In this document: piece after piece, positions 39,600-52,901 of the stretch
Numbering within the stretch: position 1 is the first letter of the stretch
Layout of the letters: each line of letters starts with the position of its first letter
Assembly (NCBI GenBank): GCA_020465985.1
Contig: JAANYP010001790.1
Location: 744,001-808,000 of the forward strand
Reading direction: 5' to 3'
Source of the DNA: Centrapalus pauciflorus
Taxonomy: Eukaryota > Streptophyta > Magnoliopsida > Asterales > Asteraceae
Length of the DNA: 64,000 nt
Notes under the pieces: generated by a model
Databases searched by the model: none
The model's input: only the letters and a program-made list of their open reading frames with translations
Told to the model about the DNA's origin: nothing
Program-made: the position numbers and the translations under genes

Positions 39600-39607
39600 T
39601 ATATATA
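39600..39607 (-). promoter_or_regulatory. Candidate TATA box of the PWWP gene
   Basis: TATATATA, about 100 bp upstream of the PWWP start codon (39499), at a plausible distance for a short 5' UTR. The call rests only on motif and position. Confidence 0.35.
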
Positions 39608-39659
39608 GATATGTGTGTGCTAATTCACAACGCAAAGATGGGATTGGGCAGTCTTGATA

Positions 39660-41433
39660 GTTGAATGGGTCGCATTGGATTGGATCACTCTATGACCCTC
39701 CTTCCCACGAGATTCTACACAAATTTCTTTTCGGGTGAAAACCTTCAAGTTTTCATTTTTCAACTTTCATAATATAAAATTGGATTGAACCTATATAAAT
39801 CATTCATTTTAGGTTTTTTTTTTTTTTCATTGTTATTTTTTAAAAAAAAAAGAAGAAGAAGAACATCTAGCTCAAGAGGGAAAAATGTTTGAAAAATTGT
39901 AATATTATTGCTTCAAGAATTTTGTAATATATAGGTTGTTGATCGACTAACTTTGACATTCTCAAGTTTTCTTGTTAAAACCTCAGCGTATCTAATGATT
40001 CTTAACACGAACTCGATTTGATTAGACATTTTTCAAATTTGTACGCTAATATGATGATTTTGTCTTTATATGTAAATTATCATTACAAAAGATGGTTATA
40101 AACTAATTGTTGTTGCAGTTGGTTGGTGGCGATTACTCTAGTTCCATTAGATTATGATGACGGTATTTAATGATAGATTGTTTATTAAATTGTTTTATAA
40201 AACCGATATGATGTTCGAACTAGAAGGATCAAAACATTTTGTAAAATTACAGATTGTCGCAGAAAATTGTGAGTGGGATAAAAAAGGTTTCAAATTTAAA
40301 CTTTAAAAATAAATATGAACCTATAAAGACAAAACTTGTATCAAAAAAATAATTTTTAACTGCCGAAAAACATTTTGAATTTTCAAAACACGACAATTTA
40401 AACCCGCTCTCAAAACGCAAATCCAAACACTCCCAAACTAAGTTTGAAATGTTTTTTAAACAAGCTTTAGTCTTTTTCCTGAGAGAATTAACATGTGACA
40501 TGAAACAAAAACAAAAATACAAACGCATGCACTGATAAACAACTTAACAAACCTTCTAAAAAGCAAGCTTACAACACTATTAAATCAAACCTACCTCTAA
40601 CCAATATCATATAGTAAGGCTACTTTACTATTAGAAATCCGATCATTCAATAGAATATCCACGTGCTTGCTTCTAGCTTCCATTCATGAAAAGAGCGATT
40701 TTGTTAGTGTATTTGAAAATTTGGATCATAAAGATAATGAATAAAGATGTGTTTAAATTCCATCAAAATCTATGATTGAAGAAATTTATTATTTCTATCT
40801 ATTTATAAATGAATTTAAACTTCTAACATGTCACGCAACTCATACCATTAGCTAGCATTAAACAGAATTTCATGTCTCAACAAATGAACTGCTATACACT
40901 ATGAATTAAATTCCAATTTCTTGAAATTACATTCCGTGAGCCAAACGGACTCTAAAGTTTATTTTTCTATTTAATCTACATTTACTCTTTCTCATAATGT
41001 TTAGTACATAATTTGTATATATTTTGATGCTACTTCAAACATTTTTATCATATTAAGTAAAAGATATTGCAACACCAAACGCATATTACTTCATAATATT
41101 ACATAATTTTAAATTGATTAATTAACAAAACAGTTTGATAGTCAAATATTTAATTCTTTTAGGATGTATACTTGCAGTTTCTCAAAATCACAAAATCCTA
41201 CCATGTAAATTGTAATATGACACAAAACAGCCTTTAATGATTTCCTCAAGACTCATCTCCAGCTACAAAATTTGGAGCTACATAAGACCAAAGTTAATGT
41301 ATACAATTAAATTAAACATTTACACATTTCTATAACGGTTATGTGTCACAACTAGGATGAAGATGAACATTGTCACTAATCATCGCGAGCGACCATTTTT
41401 TGGACTCATTGTGAGTCACCGTAAAGGCGTAAA
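39660..41433. other. Intergenic between PWWP gene and WDR3
   Basis: About 1.8 kb of AT-rich sequence with no gene. Fragments such as 'CAAATCCAAACACTCCCAAAC' near 40.42 kb resemble decayed MITE termini but could not be paired. The far end includes the WDR3 3' UTR. Confidence 0.45.
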
Positions 41434-44400
41434 TCAAGACCACACATGCCCATCATCCTTCTTTTGTTTCTTCTTCTTCCTCTTCTCACCTTTCGTATTT
41501 GCCCTAGCTTCAACACGTTTCGCCTGTTGTGACCGTATTTCTAGTAATTTGGTCTTTGCATCTCGGAAAGGTGCATCAGATTTTAAAGTCATTAGTTGCT
41601 GGAATAAGCAGGAATTACAACAGGGCGTTAACGTTTGATCAATTGATAAGGACACAATTTACCACATTGTTCAGGGCAACAAAACAAACCTTGAGGTGAT
41701 CCATGGCTGCCAGGTTGAATCCGAGAGTATCCTTGCACTCCTGAAAAAGTTGAAAATTCATTCAAATATGCTTGTACGTGATATTTTGAAGGGCAGAAAT
41801 GATTCCAAAAAGTTCAAAACACGAGAGAATATGTGTGTGTGTGAGAGAGAGAGAGAGTCCAAAACCAAATAAAATAGAAAGAAATATATAGTTATTGCAA
41901 TTTAGGATACAATTGTTATTATCATGAAAGCACCAACACAACGATCAACGATCATTTAAGAAGGTACAATTCAGTGCACTCATAATATGCTTTAAAAAAT
42001 CAACAAAAAAACAATCAGTTGCATTGTATCGCCTTTGTCTTACTCATATGCTTAGCAGTTAGCATGCAAGTTTAATTCACATATTCATACTTGATATTTA
42101 TGAGTTTATGAATCATGAGTTTTCATCCCTCAAAATTTTATAAAGAAAATATCAAAGTCATGTATTTACGCTGATTGAGGTTATATATGGTAGATCTCTA
42201 ACCGTTTTACAATGGGTTCTGGGGAATATTTGTTGTGAAGCTGTGGTATGTGGCTTAGTAGATATAGACGAAGCAGTTAACAATGTCAAACACAATTTAA
42301 CTCAATCCCAAGCACCAATGATGTCCTCAACTAATAAACGTAGGTGTGATATGGAGTTTTTGGCAGGTGATTGGGTGTTTCTCAAACTTCATCATCATCA
42401 GCTATTAGTGGATAGACGACTCAACCATAAACTTTCGGGGCAGTACCATGTCTCTTCTCGTCCTAGCAAATGCCTAACTTCTCATATGGTTCCAAAGCAT
42501 GAAACAAAGAGACTATTATGGCTTATTGCGTGGGAAGCTATTGTTATTGCAGAACCTTCATTGGAGTATGCTAATATTAATCCCAAGAAGTTGTTGCTGC
42601 TTGAAAGAAAGCCTGCATATTACAGAGTTTATTTCCATATCTCTGGCTTGAGGACAAGCCTGTTCTTCATGGGGTCGGTATTGATAGAGAAAATGATATT
42701 GTCTTAATAAACAGCCCAACAGGCTTGGTAACAGGCCCAATTAGTTAGTTACGTAGCCTAGATTAGTGCTATATATAGAGAGAGGAAGGCAAAGAGAAGG
42801 GTATGTGTGACTTTGTTTGGTAAATCGGCTGTATAGCTTGGGCAGAGAGAATTTGTTTTCTTCTGAGTTTGGCAGAAGGGTTCACCATCTTTTGGGTTCC
42901 CTTACTGATTTGTTTTCTTTTAATGTTTCGAATGTAATTATGCCCTTCTTCAACCCGTATGACAACATACTAATCGAGCGCCTCACCGCATGATCGGGAT
43001 TTAGGGTTGACAACGCTTCCATATCTGGCAGCCCGTAATCGTGAGTTTTGCTATCCAAAGGATTTGTTTCAGGATGTGATTCGAGGTCCTTGGTTGCACA
43101 AACTTCAGGATCTGGATTTGGCGTCCCTTGATGATCCAGGTTACTGTTCATCATCTTCTCAAATGATTGGTTGAAAGAGAAGAGGGATCCATCGAAGTGG
43201 TTACTGCTGAAGAAGTTGTGCTCCATCATCAACTTCTCCAATTTCTTTGGCAAATCCTTGAGTAATTTCTCCTTCATGGCATGAACAGAAGCCGAGAGAT
43301 CCTGTATCTGATAGGAGAGGTTCTGGATTTTCTCATCTTGTGCTTCAACACGTAAAATTAAATGGGTTTCTGAATTCTCCATTTCAAGAATTTCCCGGCA
43401 ATGGAACCAATTGATAGAAACTAGAACAAGATAACCAGAAAAGGAATTGATAACAAGAAGAACAGTGCTGGAATTCGAAACATTAAAAGAAAACAAATCA
43501 GTAAGGGAACCCAAAAGATGGTGAACCCTTCTGCCAAACTCAGAAGAAAACAAATTCTCTCTGCCCAAGCTATACAGCCGATTTACCAAACAAAGTCACA
43601 CATACCCTTCTCTTTGCCTTCCTCTCTCTATATATAGCACTAATCTAGGCTAGGTAACTAACTAATTGGGCCTGTTACCAAGCCTGTTGGGCTGTTTATT
43701 AAGACAATATCATTTTCTCTATCATCCACCCCCATCTCAATAAAGAGAAGGTCAAAAAATGCAAGTTTGTGCTTAAATTAAGGCAGTAAAACAACAAAAT
43801 CCAACGTGCATATGAATTATTGTTCAATTGTACCTTAACTCTAGCATGAAGTACATCTTTGAGAAGAGTCAAAAGAGGCCTGGTACTTGAGGTAGCAACA
43901 AGCTGATTATGATGCAACTGCAATAACACTGTTGCAATCCTGCAAACCAGCTCAACCTGAAGGTAAAAACAACGATGAGCACATAATGTGAGAGATGATG
44001 ATCATAAGCGATGTTTAGAAGATAAGTGAACGTCTGAGCAGAATTTGGAGATAAGACCAACCACTCTCGAATACAACAACAATAAAAAATTTGTGTCAAA
44101 TGTTTGTTTACTTTAAAGTCACTTCTGAAGTGAGTTGTATCTGCAAAAACGAATACTTAACAAATTTATAACACAAGAAGAAAATACAGAGTAGTTTATG
44201 ACTTCTCTTGTGCGACCAAGTTAAAGTAGTGAATTATTTTGGTTAATATATCGATGCTAAATTCAACATAAGAGACACATATAGTCATATAGACCTTAAC
44301 AGTTTTGGATGCCTGAAATGCACATAATCTAACCTTATCAGGATTCGAGGACCAATCTTTTAAAAATGATAAAAGCTTCAAAGCATCTGCAAATGGTAAA

Positions 44401-47400
44401 GCCTGCAAAGACGATATATAATTATTCATAAGACTCAGAAAAAGAATCGTCTACCACATTAATATAATTACAGTGCAACTGGGGGTTTACCACTCTAACT
44501 TTTACCATTTTTCCAACAATGTCAACTTGGGTCAAGATATATGCATCATCACATAAACACTTTATACTAGTTAGCACAAATTACTAATCATATGTAGGAG
44601 ACTTTGAGCAAAGTCAAATAATAGTCATTATCCTATAATAAAGCGGGAGGGAATCTTTGGTGCATCATTGCTTGTCATAGGTTGCTTTGTGTTCTTGTAA
44701 TAGCATATAATGCACATGTAGAATCCCTTATTTCTTTATTTCTCATGGTCATATAAGTGAAGCTTCCATATTAGTACAACACAATATTGTTCACTCACTA
44801 GTAAAGTCTGCTCCAGGTCATTGGTATGAACTTTTGAGACTGCCTGAAGAATGTAATCGGATGGAGAGAGCCCAAGCATAATTATATTGGAGCAGAACTC
44901 TGCACCCTTTCCCTTTCTCTTTTCCTCCTGAGATTGGCAAAAGATCGAGTCATTACATGCTAAACAACATAAAAACCTAAGCTATCAAGTAGCTGAAAAA
45001 TGATAAATCTCCAATTGATGACCATTAAGCTTGGAAAAATAAGGCTGACAAGTGTATGATATAGTTCATGTACCTTGAAATTTGCAAATGATATAATAAC
45101 AAAAAAAACACGTGATATATAAATGCAAACCTCATGCTCAGCAATTCGTTTTAATTCTTCTGCTGCAATGTCTAGTGCTTCAATAATCGAGTCCGTTGCC
45201 GAGAGAGTTTCTTGCGTCTTCTTTCCAGCTACGGCTACAGCACCCTCCTCTGGAAGTTCTTGTTGAGGCAAATATCTGTTTTCTAATGAGTTGTCAAGGT
45301 CAGACTCGAACATCTCTTCCAATCTCCTCTCTTTCTCTTCCTGCAACATATTCAAATACAGTAAAGACATGTAAGTGCAAATCTCATCCGCAGTATAATA
45401 TACAAATATGCTAACGGCAACACTTTACATACCTCAAGGAAAAACGGTTCTTCGGTACGGTCCCAACGTCGTATTGATCGATCATGAGACCCTGAGACAA
45501 GAAAATCACCACGATGGCTGATTGAGACACACCAAACTTCAGCATGATGGCCTTCTAGAGTTAAAAGTAACTCAAATTTATCAGCATCCCAGTATTTTAC
45601 CAGGCGATCTTTTCCAACGCTAAACATGTAATGGGTGTTGCGAACAAATCTCACTGCCGTAACACTGCCATGAAAATCAACTCATACTAAATTGCTAAAA
45701 TAGATTGATTTGTGGGATGATATAAATCCTATAACAGGATTGTACCTATCAGCATGAGCAAATATGGACTTGTGACAGTCACCAAAGTCCAGACCCCAAA
45801 TTTTCAAGTTTTTGTCTGCTGATCCAGTAACAACAAGATCCCCATCAGATGACATATCCATACACAATACCGGCAGCTTGTGACCATACAGTGTCAGAAA
45901 AAGTTTCAACGTGTCCATGTAATAAACCTGAAAGTTTTTTTATGAAATATTTAGCATCTGATACAAAATAATGAAATTTAACAACCAACATGTAATAACA
46001 CCCCTGAATTTATCATAAAGAATTCCTTTTAAACTCGTGTCGATTTGGATAAAACTGCAACAGTAATATTAATGACAAAATGATATCCAATATAAGCAAT
46101 TTTCAGTCACTATACAACCAAGCATGCCATTCACATGTACTCATATCATAGTTGACCCAAAACTGTTGTCTGTTGAACTGCTAAAAGTTATTAAGAAGTG
46201 TTTGAAAATTGTGTGTATAAACATAACATTCATATAAAAAACACAAGTATCATCTACACCATAATCCACAAAATAAAGGTAGGTTATATACTTATATTAA
46301 TAGTAAAAGTCTAGATACAAGTATCTAATTAACAGCATAGTTTGCATTAAGGGAAACAAATAGAAAATAACAAATAAATGAGCAAATAAACGTAAGGGAG
46401 AACAGACATAAAAGGTCAAAGAAATGAAACCAACCTTGACCGTGCAATCTAATAGAGCAACCGCAATATACTTCCCATCAGGGCTTACAGCAACCACTAT
46501 AGCGTCGTCATTCATTGGTAAGGTCCTCACATTAGACACTGTTAAATGCACTGAATCCTGACAACCCAAAAAAATCAAGATATTATAAATGGTATGCATT
46601 GTTGAGTGCACAAATAAGTAATTAATTACAAAGAGGGATGAGTGGCTACTTGTACGACATGGCATAGAGACACATGTAAAATGATCAGCTGAAGGCTGTC
46701 TAAACTCTAAAAGTAAAAATGCTGACTAGAAAAAAACATGGAAGGATATAAAACAATTTAATAACAATTGAACACAAAATTATAAACACACCTGACCAGC
46801 GATTTTAGTGGTTTCATACTCCCAAAACTTAACATCATGATCCGAACTCCCAGTAACAAAACCACCACCATCTGGTGTGGGAACAATTGATTGGACAGAA
46901 CCATAATGAGCCATCACTACTTCAACAGAAGTACCACTCCTCACATCAATAATTTCAAGACTCCCACTTTTCGTACCAATGACAGCATACTTGTTTCCAG
47001 GAACAAACAAACTACACAATCCGTATCCAGAATCAATAGTGCGAAGACAAGAACCGGTACTTGGGTTCCAGATCTTCACGGAATTGTGACTGGTTGACAT
47101 CAAAAGAGTGCTGTCTGAGCTAAGTGTAACACTTCTTACATCAGACCGATGTCCTTGAAGCTCAATAGAACTGGTTTTTGTGGTTAAACTACTTTCTATT
47201 GAATAAAACTCCAGCAAATTGTTGTTCAATGACAATGCTAAAGTAGCTAGTGAATTCTTGGAAGTAATGGGAGAGAATGAGATAGAACAGATTTTCTTGT
47301 TAGCTCGTACAGTCTGCAAAAGCTTAAATACATCCGAGACTGTAACCATGGGTCCATCATCTTTTAGTTCATGATCAGCATCTCCATTTTCAGTGACATC

Positions 47401-49836
47401 AACCATTTTAGAAGATTTCTTTTCCTTCTTTCGATTAGTTCTCCTTTTTGCTTTACGCTTTGCTTCAGCCTCATCCAATACACGATATATCTCCACTGTC
47501 TTCCCTGCGACTTGACAAGCAAGAAGGTTACCGGATTTGTTAAATCTCACTGTTGCGACACGGTCTTTGCTCTGCCGTTGGATTTCACCAAAAGGTTTCA
47601 AAACTTCCCATTTATTTTCAGTAGAAGAATCTTTGCTATCAGCATCAACTTTACCAGTCTTCGATACAGACTGACCATCCACGATTTCATTCTTTATAGT
47701 GTAAAATCGGAGCTCTGAATCTGCTGATCCAGTGACCAGATACCTCTGCTCCGGATCAACATCTATGGACCAAACTTCACTGTGATGGCCACCAATTATT
47801 TGTATACAATGCTGGGTGTCAAGATCCCAAACCCTTAAAAACTTGTCTTTTGAGGCACTAACAAGTTTTTTACCAGAATCCAAGAATGCAAGATCAGTAA
47901 CCTAATAAAATCCATGAATAAAGTGTATACTTTAGTTTATAGATGGAAGAAGCATCACAGAAACAAGCTGAGAAAATAATCTGATGGTCTTTGAAAATGT
48001 AAACCTGGTCACGGTGGCCACGGAGACGGAAAAGTCCAACTTCGCCAATAACATCCCATAAAACAATGTCATTGTCCTTACTTCCAGATGCAAGTAATGA
48101 TCCTGTCTTGTTGAACCGAAGTATTGTTGTAGAACCTTTATGCCCATTCAATGTGGTCTCACAGGTTCCTCTCTCACAATCCCAAATTCTTATACTTCCA
48201 TCAGCATGCCCACTAGCTATCTGTGATGGAAAAAAAATCACACAAAGAACTCTCGCTTGATCCTTTTCATATAAAGGTCAATTGCCAAGGCAGAAGAAAA
48301 GAACCTAACCTCTGACAATTATATTTTGTCCAATCAATTTTACACTACTTTGCTTTAACAACAACAAAACACATCACATCTAAGAGTTAGTTAGTCTACT
48401 TGACAACAAACCACGTATATTTGTTCTTTCAAATCATAGTTATTGTTCTTCAAAGTAAAACATTATCTCTTCCATTCTAGATCAATTCACAAATATAGTT
48501 TAATATCCCGACACAAGAAAATCACTACAAAAGGTATCTTTCAATTCAGAAACAGTGGTAGCAAACTAGCAATCCCTCGGATCTAACCAAGAAAAGAATC
48601 TACATTTTGTTTCAGATATCATACCTGGTAAAGTCATAAATGATGATGATGGGTTATATACAATTTAGCACAACACCTCTACCCCCTGTGCTTGCTAAAA
48701 TTACAATAAATAGCAATTTTCACACAATAATAAATCAATGTCGGTTACTATTAATACTATTGTTATTCTATTAACAGTTCTTGGAGAGTTTAGTTTTTAT
48801 CAACGGGTAATTTGTTTGACATATGAAGTCTGATATGTAGTTTTGGCCTATTACTTTTCTTTTTTATATGGCCACATAATGAGTGCAAGATGGGTAATCG
48901 GAGGCTAAATGGTCTTTGAAACCTTGAAATTGATCCAGACAAGTCTTTATAAGCATCAATCATATTCTGTGTGGAATCAAGTTATAATTCCACATGAAAT
49001 GTTACTTGATCTGTATTAATGATGAAAACATGTACATTGTGCAACTCCTTGATATCAAATCACTTACCGAGTCATGAAACTTGCACAATTACAAGAGAGG
49101 GCATGCCATGCACTTTAAGGCCTCAAACCACCTAATTATGTAAATTGTCACAAACTAGTAGCTACAACTCGTGCAAATTCCTCTTATTATCCTACCCTGG
49201 ACTAAGTTGGTACCCTACACCTACTAATAACTCCAGTACTAAACTTTACAAGCTAAGGAACCCAATTGCAAACCACCTCCACAAAAGAATTCCTTATACC
49301 CCCGAATTTGTCCCAAAACTCTTATAACATTACCTAATAGACGGCTTAGTAAAAAAGAATACGATGAGAAAACAAACAAGGAAAAGAGAAAAAAGAATCT
49401 ATGCTTCTATTCTACCAATAACATACTCCATGAGTCATATGAGAACATACAGATACTGAAGACCCAAATGAAGCTTATTACAATCCTAATGAAGTATAAT
49501 TAAGAATGAAACAGATGATGCCACATTCAGCAACGAAATGTAACACACTAATCAACATATACGAAAAGTGCATGTGTTATAGGGAAGAGTAAGCACCAGT
49601 GACGAAGAAGAAGGGACAGCTGCAATTGAGGTAACGCCGAGAGAATGGCCGCGAGATTGAGTAGAAGGCGTAAGCGTTTTGGCGCAGACGCCTTGACGAA
49701 CGTGCCAAACACCAACCTTCTCGAGTGCCGGAGCTAGCAAATGTTTACCGGAGGTGTCGTATGTAATGTTAGACTCAACTGAAGCAATCACTCCGAACGC
49801 CGCCGCCGGCTCATACCGGAGGTACGACTTCACCAT
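41434..49836 (-). CDS. WDR3: WD40 protein WDR3/UTP12 (DIP2-type), SSU processome
   Basis: WDR3 (yeast Dip2/Utp12) belongs to the UTP-B part of the nucleolar small-subunit processome, needed for early 18S pre-rRNA processing. Exons on the minus strand: 49836-49597, 48220-48005, 47901-46792, 46557-46435, 45927-45746, 45664-45433, 45340-45131, 44927-44799, 44402-44334, 43956-43834, 41740-41690, 41598-41434. All are GT-AG, with a total of 2850 nt (949 aa), close to the plant orthologue length of about 955. It opens MVKSYLRYEPAAAFGVIASV. Two WD40 propellers span about residues 20-700, with clear repeats such as SIRIWDCERG, DNDIVLWD, KFLRVWDLDTQHC, NLKIWGLDFGDC and RSIRRWDR. A C-terminal helical Utp12 region (about 770-895) and a lysine-rich tail (KRKKKKQKK, nucleolar-type) follow. 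There are no stops or frameshifts. Intron 10 carries a gypsy fragment. Confidence 0.95.
42243..42681 (+). pseudogene. Gypsy integrase C-terminal fragment in WDR3 intron 10
   Basis: A plus-strand frame with the GDWVFLKL motif and NHKLSGQYH resembles the region after the integrase core of gypsy elements (GDxVxLKL ... KLSxxYxGP). The upstream catalytic region is absent, and the rest (KHETKRLLWLIAWEA) is degenerate. It runs into an LTR copy at 42682. Confidence 0.7.
42682..42933 (+). repeat. Truncated LTR of intronic gypsy, plus orientation
   Basis: It begins TGATAGAGAAAATGATATTG, matches the reverse complement of 43473-43724 nearly perfectly, and is cut at 42933, losing its last 60 bp or so. 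Confidence 0.85.
42934..43382 (-). pseudogene. Gypsy gag N-terminal fragment
   Basis: Minus-strand frame from ATG at 43382 (MENSETHLILRVEAQDEKIQ), rich in heptad-like residues and so coiled-coil-like. It is joined at 42933/42934 to the end of the oppositely oriented LTR. Everything between gag and integrase is missing. Confidence 0.65.
43412..43724 (-). repeat. Complete LTR of intronic gypsy, minus orientation
   Basis: A 313-bp LTR with perfect terminal inversion TGATAGA...TCTATCA. On the minus strand it is followed by TTGGTTCCATTGCCGGG, which resembles the tRNA-Asp-type primer site of some gypsy lineages. On its other side is a purine tract (GAGATGGGGGTGGA), which normally precedes a 3' LTR. 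Confidence 0.8.
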
Positions 49837-49915
49837 TCGGAATTTCTTTTCTTTTTTTTGGCTAGATTCCTCTGGCGCTCTGTGCGATTGTTTCGTTAGA
49901 GGTTTTGGGGTGTGC

Positions 49916-49923
49916 TAGGGTTT
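49916..49923 (-). promoter_or_regulatory. Telo-box upstream of WDR3
   Basis: AAACCCTA on the gene strand, about 80 bp upstream of the WDR3 ATG. Telo-boxes are enriched in promoters of plant ribosomal protein and ribosome-biogenesis genes, matching the product. Function is inferred. Confidence 0.6.
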
Positions 49924-50032
49924 AACGGTTTTAGGTTTAACGATTTCTTTGACTTATTTTGACTAAATTGGTCTTGGACCATTTTAGCATTTGGCCCGTA
50001 TTCTGAATTAAACCGAGACCCGCAATCTGAGT

Positions 50033-50038
50033 TGGGCC
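50033..50038. promoter_or_regulatory. Site II element (TGGGCC) upstream of WDR3
   Basis: TGGGCC, about 200 bp upstream of the WDR3 ATG. Site II (TGGGCY) elements are bound by TCP factors and typically combine with telo-boxes in growth-linked promoters. Confidence 0.5.
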
Positions 50039-50142
50039 CAATTCGTAGATGAACTCTACGCAAAGTATCCTCACGTGCAATAGTAGAAATTTAATATTAT
50101 CATTATCATATATAATAATATATATTTATGTAATAACCCTTT

Positions 50143-50455
50143 GGGTCCGTTTGTTTTTTAGAATTTAAATGTCTAAACAATTTTTATCGTCTGTTTGATA
50201 AGATGTTAAAATAAGTCTAAAATTTTGTTTTTTAATTTAATAAAATGTCTTTTTACATATAATTTATCAATTTATAGTTTTTGATAATAGATTTAGACAA
50301 AATACATTTTTCAAATCTGTTTGAATAGAGGAAGGTCAGACATCAGACGTCTGATTGGGATGGAAAAAACAAGATTTCATCCGCTTTTGTCTGACTGAAT
50401 CAGACAAAAGAGCTCAAATAAACAAAAGTGGAAAAAAAAACAAACAAACAAGCCC
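50143..50455. mobile_element. Candidate MITE
   Basis: Imperfect terminal inverted repeats: GGGTCCGTTTGTTTTTTA at the left and GGGCTTGTTTGTTTG (reverse complement) at the right. TTT lies on both flanks. Internal DNA is non-coding, with an inverted CAGACAAAAG/TTTTGTCTGA pair. Class uncertain. Confidence 0.4.
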
Positions 50456-50947
50456 TTTCTTTTGGAAAAAACTATTATATATATTTGATCGAAAAACAAG
50501 GTCAATTAAGGAGTGATCAATGTATATATATCCAACTAAATATTCAGTTGGTTTGAAATGTATAAATGGTTGGACAATTGGGGGTTCGAAAGTTAGAACA
50601 TGATTCGATTATATACTTTTTTTAATATTTAATATTTTTTTAGTTCACAACATAACAGTTATGGTAATATATATAAAAACACATTCTATTTAACACGTCA
50701 TATCAACCCTATTAACCAATCAGAATTTAAAATAATATTAAAATATTAAAGAAAATATAAACCTCACAGAGCGTACGTCAAATTATAGGGCTAAATATAA
50801 TGTGAAGGCAATCTATAGTGGATGTGATCTGAGTTGGTCTCTTGTAATTTTCATGTATCTCACTCCCTACATCGACTGCTTCTTTTTTATTTTGGTTTTT
50901 TTTAACTCTATACCTATTATATTAAATATTTAAATATAGAGTTAATT

Positions 50948-52486
50948 ACAAAAATGGCCCCCGTGGTTTGTCCTAAAATTTGGATTTGGTTCCTGAACTT
51001 TCAATTTTGCAGAAACGGTCCTTATTTTCATAGTTTGTTTGCAATTTTGGTCCCTCAACTTATTAACTTTTTAAATATGACCAAATTACCATTATTTTGA
51101 TGCAAACTATAGGGACCATTTCTACAATTAATTTTTTAACTCTTTTTTATTCTTAATTAAATAAATTATTTTTTAGTGTTACTTAAATTTAATAAACTAT
51201 AAAAAATAAAAAAGAATTATTTAATTATTTATGTTGGTTCATAAATGATTTAGATATTTTTAGTCTTAATTAATTTTAATTTACTATAATCAAAGCGTAA
51301 GCCAATCAAAATTTATAATCGAAAAAATCATTCATATTTGGAAAATATTTTCTAGAGGTTTCGTATATAAAATATTATAAAAATATTTGACTCTATAATT
51401 ATTTTTGTTGGTTCATAAATTTATAATAAAAATATGTTTGTTTGTCAAATATATTTTACTTTCTTCTTAAATAAAATCGGCCAAAGGTTCTATTTTATAA
51501 TCCGTTTATATTTGTATCAAAGCAAGGTGATAATGGTAAAGTGATAAATTTAAATGGTTTAAATTTTTAAGGTGTCGATTTAATCGGATTAAAATGAAAA
51601 GTCAAATTGAAAGACTAAAGAAGTTTGAAAACATGATTATATTTCTAAATTTTTATGTAACCAAAGTTTAATTATTAAGGTTGTTAATCATGAATCTCAA
51701 AGATATTGTATGGACCTAAAATTTTAAATCGTTTTTGGTGTAATTAAAAATTAAAACGATAAAATAATTGATACTTTAAATAAAAAAATAGAGTTGTCTT
51801 AGACCATTTGGAAGTTTTTTTTAACTCGGTCAAATTAAACGTTAAATTTTTATTTATTTAAGTTCTTTAATATTTTTAACTTTAATTAAACTGTTGGCTC
51901 ATAAATATTTTTTTTAATAATTTATTAAAGTTAATTAACGCTAAAAATAAAGTAGAGTCAATTACATATATGGTCTTTGTGGTTTGATCAACATAAATAT
52001 TTTTTATTATAAATGTATGAACAAGTATAAATAATTATAGAGAAAAAATTTCTTATTTATGAAACCTTTAAAAAATAATTTCTAAACATAAATGATTTTT
52101 TCGATTATAAACTTTGATTGGTTTACACTTTGATTATAGTAAATTAAAATTAATTAAGACTAAAAATATCTAAAATCATTTATGAACCAACATAAATAAT
52201 TAAATAATTCTTTTCTATTTTTTTATAGTTTATTAAATTTAAGTAACACTAAAAAAATAATTTATTTAATTAAGAATATAAAAGAGTTAAAAAAAATTAA
52301 TTGTAGAAATGTTCCCTATAGTTTGCATCAAAATAAGGGTAATTTGGTCATATTATAAAAGTTAATAGGTTGAGGGACCCAAATTGCAAACAAACTATAA
52401 AAATAAGGACCGTTTCTGCAAAATTGAAAGTTCATGTACTAAATCTAAATTTTAGGACAAACCACAGGGACCAAATCCATATTTCC
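50948..52486. mobile_element. MULE-like long-inverted-repeat element
   Basis: The left arm (50948-51436) and right arm (51993-52486) are near-complementary over about 490 bp. They start from GTGGTTTGTCCTAAAATTTG at the left end, which has a matching complement at the right end. Inside, a second copy of the terminal sequence (AATTACATATATGGTCTTTG) lies at about 51959-51978, suggesting nesting or rearrangement. There is no coding region. Long arms suggest a non-autonomous Mutator-like or foldback element; no target duplication was identified. Confidence 0.7.
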
Positions 52487-52599
52487 TTTTTTTATGTGTG
52501 GGCATGTATTTAAATTCATACACGATATTTTGAGTTATATCTCATATTTACCTTGAATTTGATTGGATATTGTTTATAAATTCACTAAGCATATTATTT

Positions 52600-52775
52600 T
52601 TTCAAACGACAAACTAACATACTCTTATTTCTAATCTACTACCCCTTTGCCCCAAGTGGAGACTTTAGATTTAAATTCATCATCAAAATTCCAACTTGAC
52701 TCCGACAGGAGTCAAACCCGTGACCTATATTTGACCCATCATACCAAATGAGTTAAACCTCATTGGTACACGAAA
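52600..52775 (-). mobile_element. tRNA-derived SINE
   Basis: On the minus strand a box A-like TTTAACTCATTTGGTAT (complement of 52741-52757) is followed about 20 nt later by box B GGGTTTGACTCC (complement of 52708-52719). That order and spacing fit an internal RNA polymerase III promoter. About 100 bp of non-tRNA sequence follows. The SINE's 3' part has a relative at 54801-54850. Confidence 0.6.
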
Positions 52776-52901
52776 CATATTGTCTTGTAAGGTGACATTA
52801 AAAAAGGGAAACCAAAGTACCGTTAAAAAAGATAACCGCGAGATGGTATACTATGTTTTAAATAAACAAGGGTTAATTGTTAACTTTACATTTTTTTTAT
52901 T

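Noticed and set aside
42882..43589. 235-residue minus-strand frame in WDR3 intron 10 as a host gene
   Set aside because: It begins inside an LTR and continues into a gypsy gag fragment.
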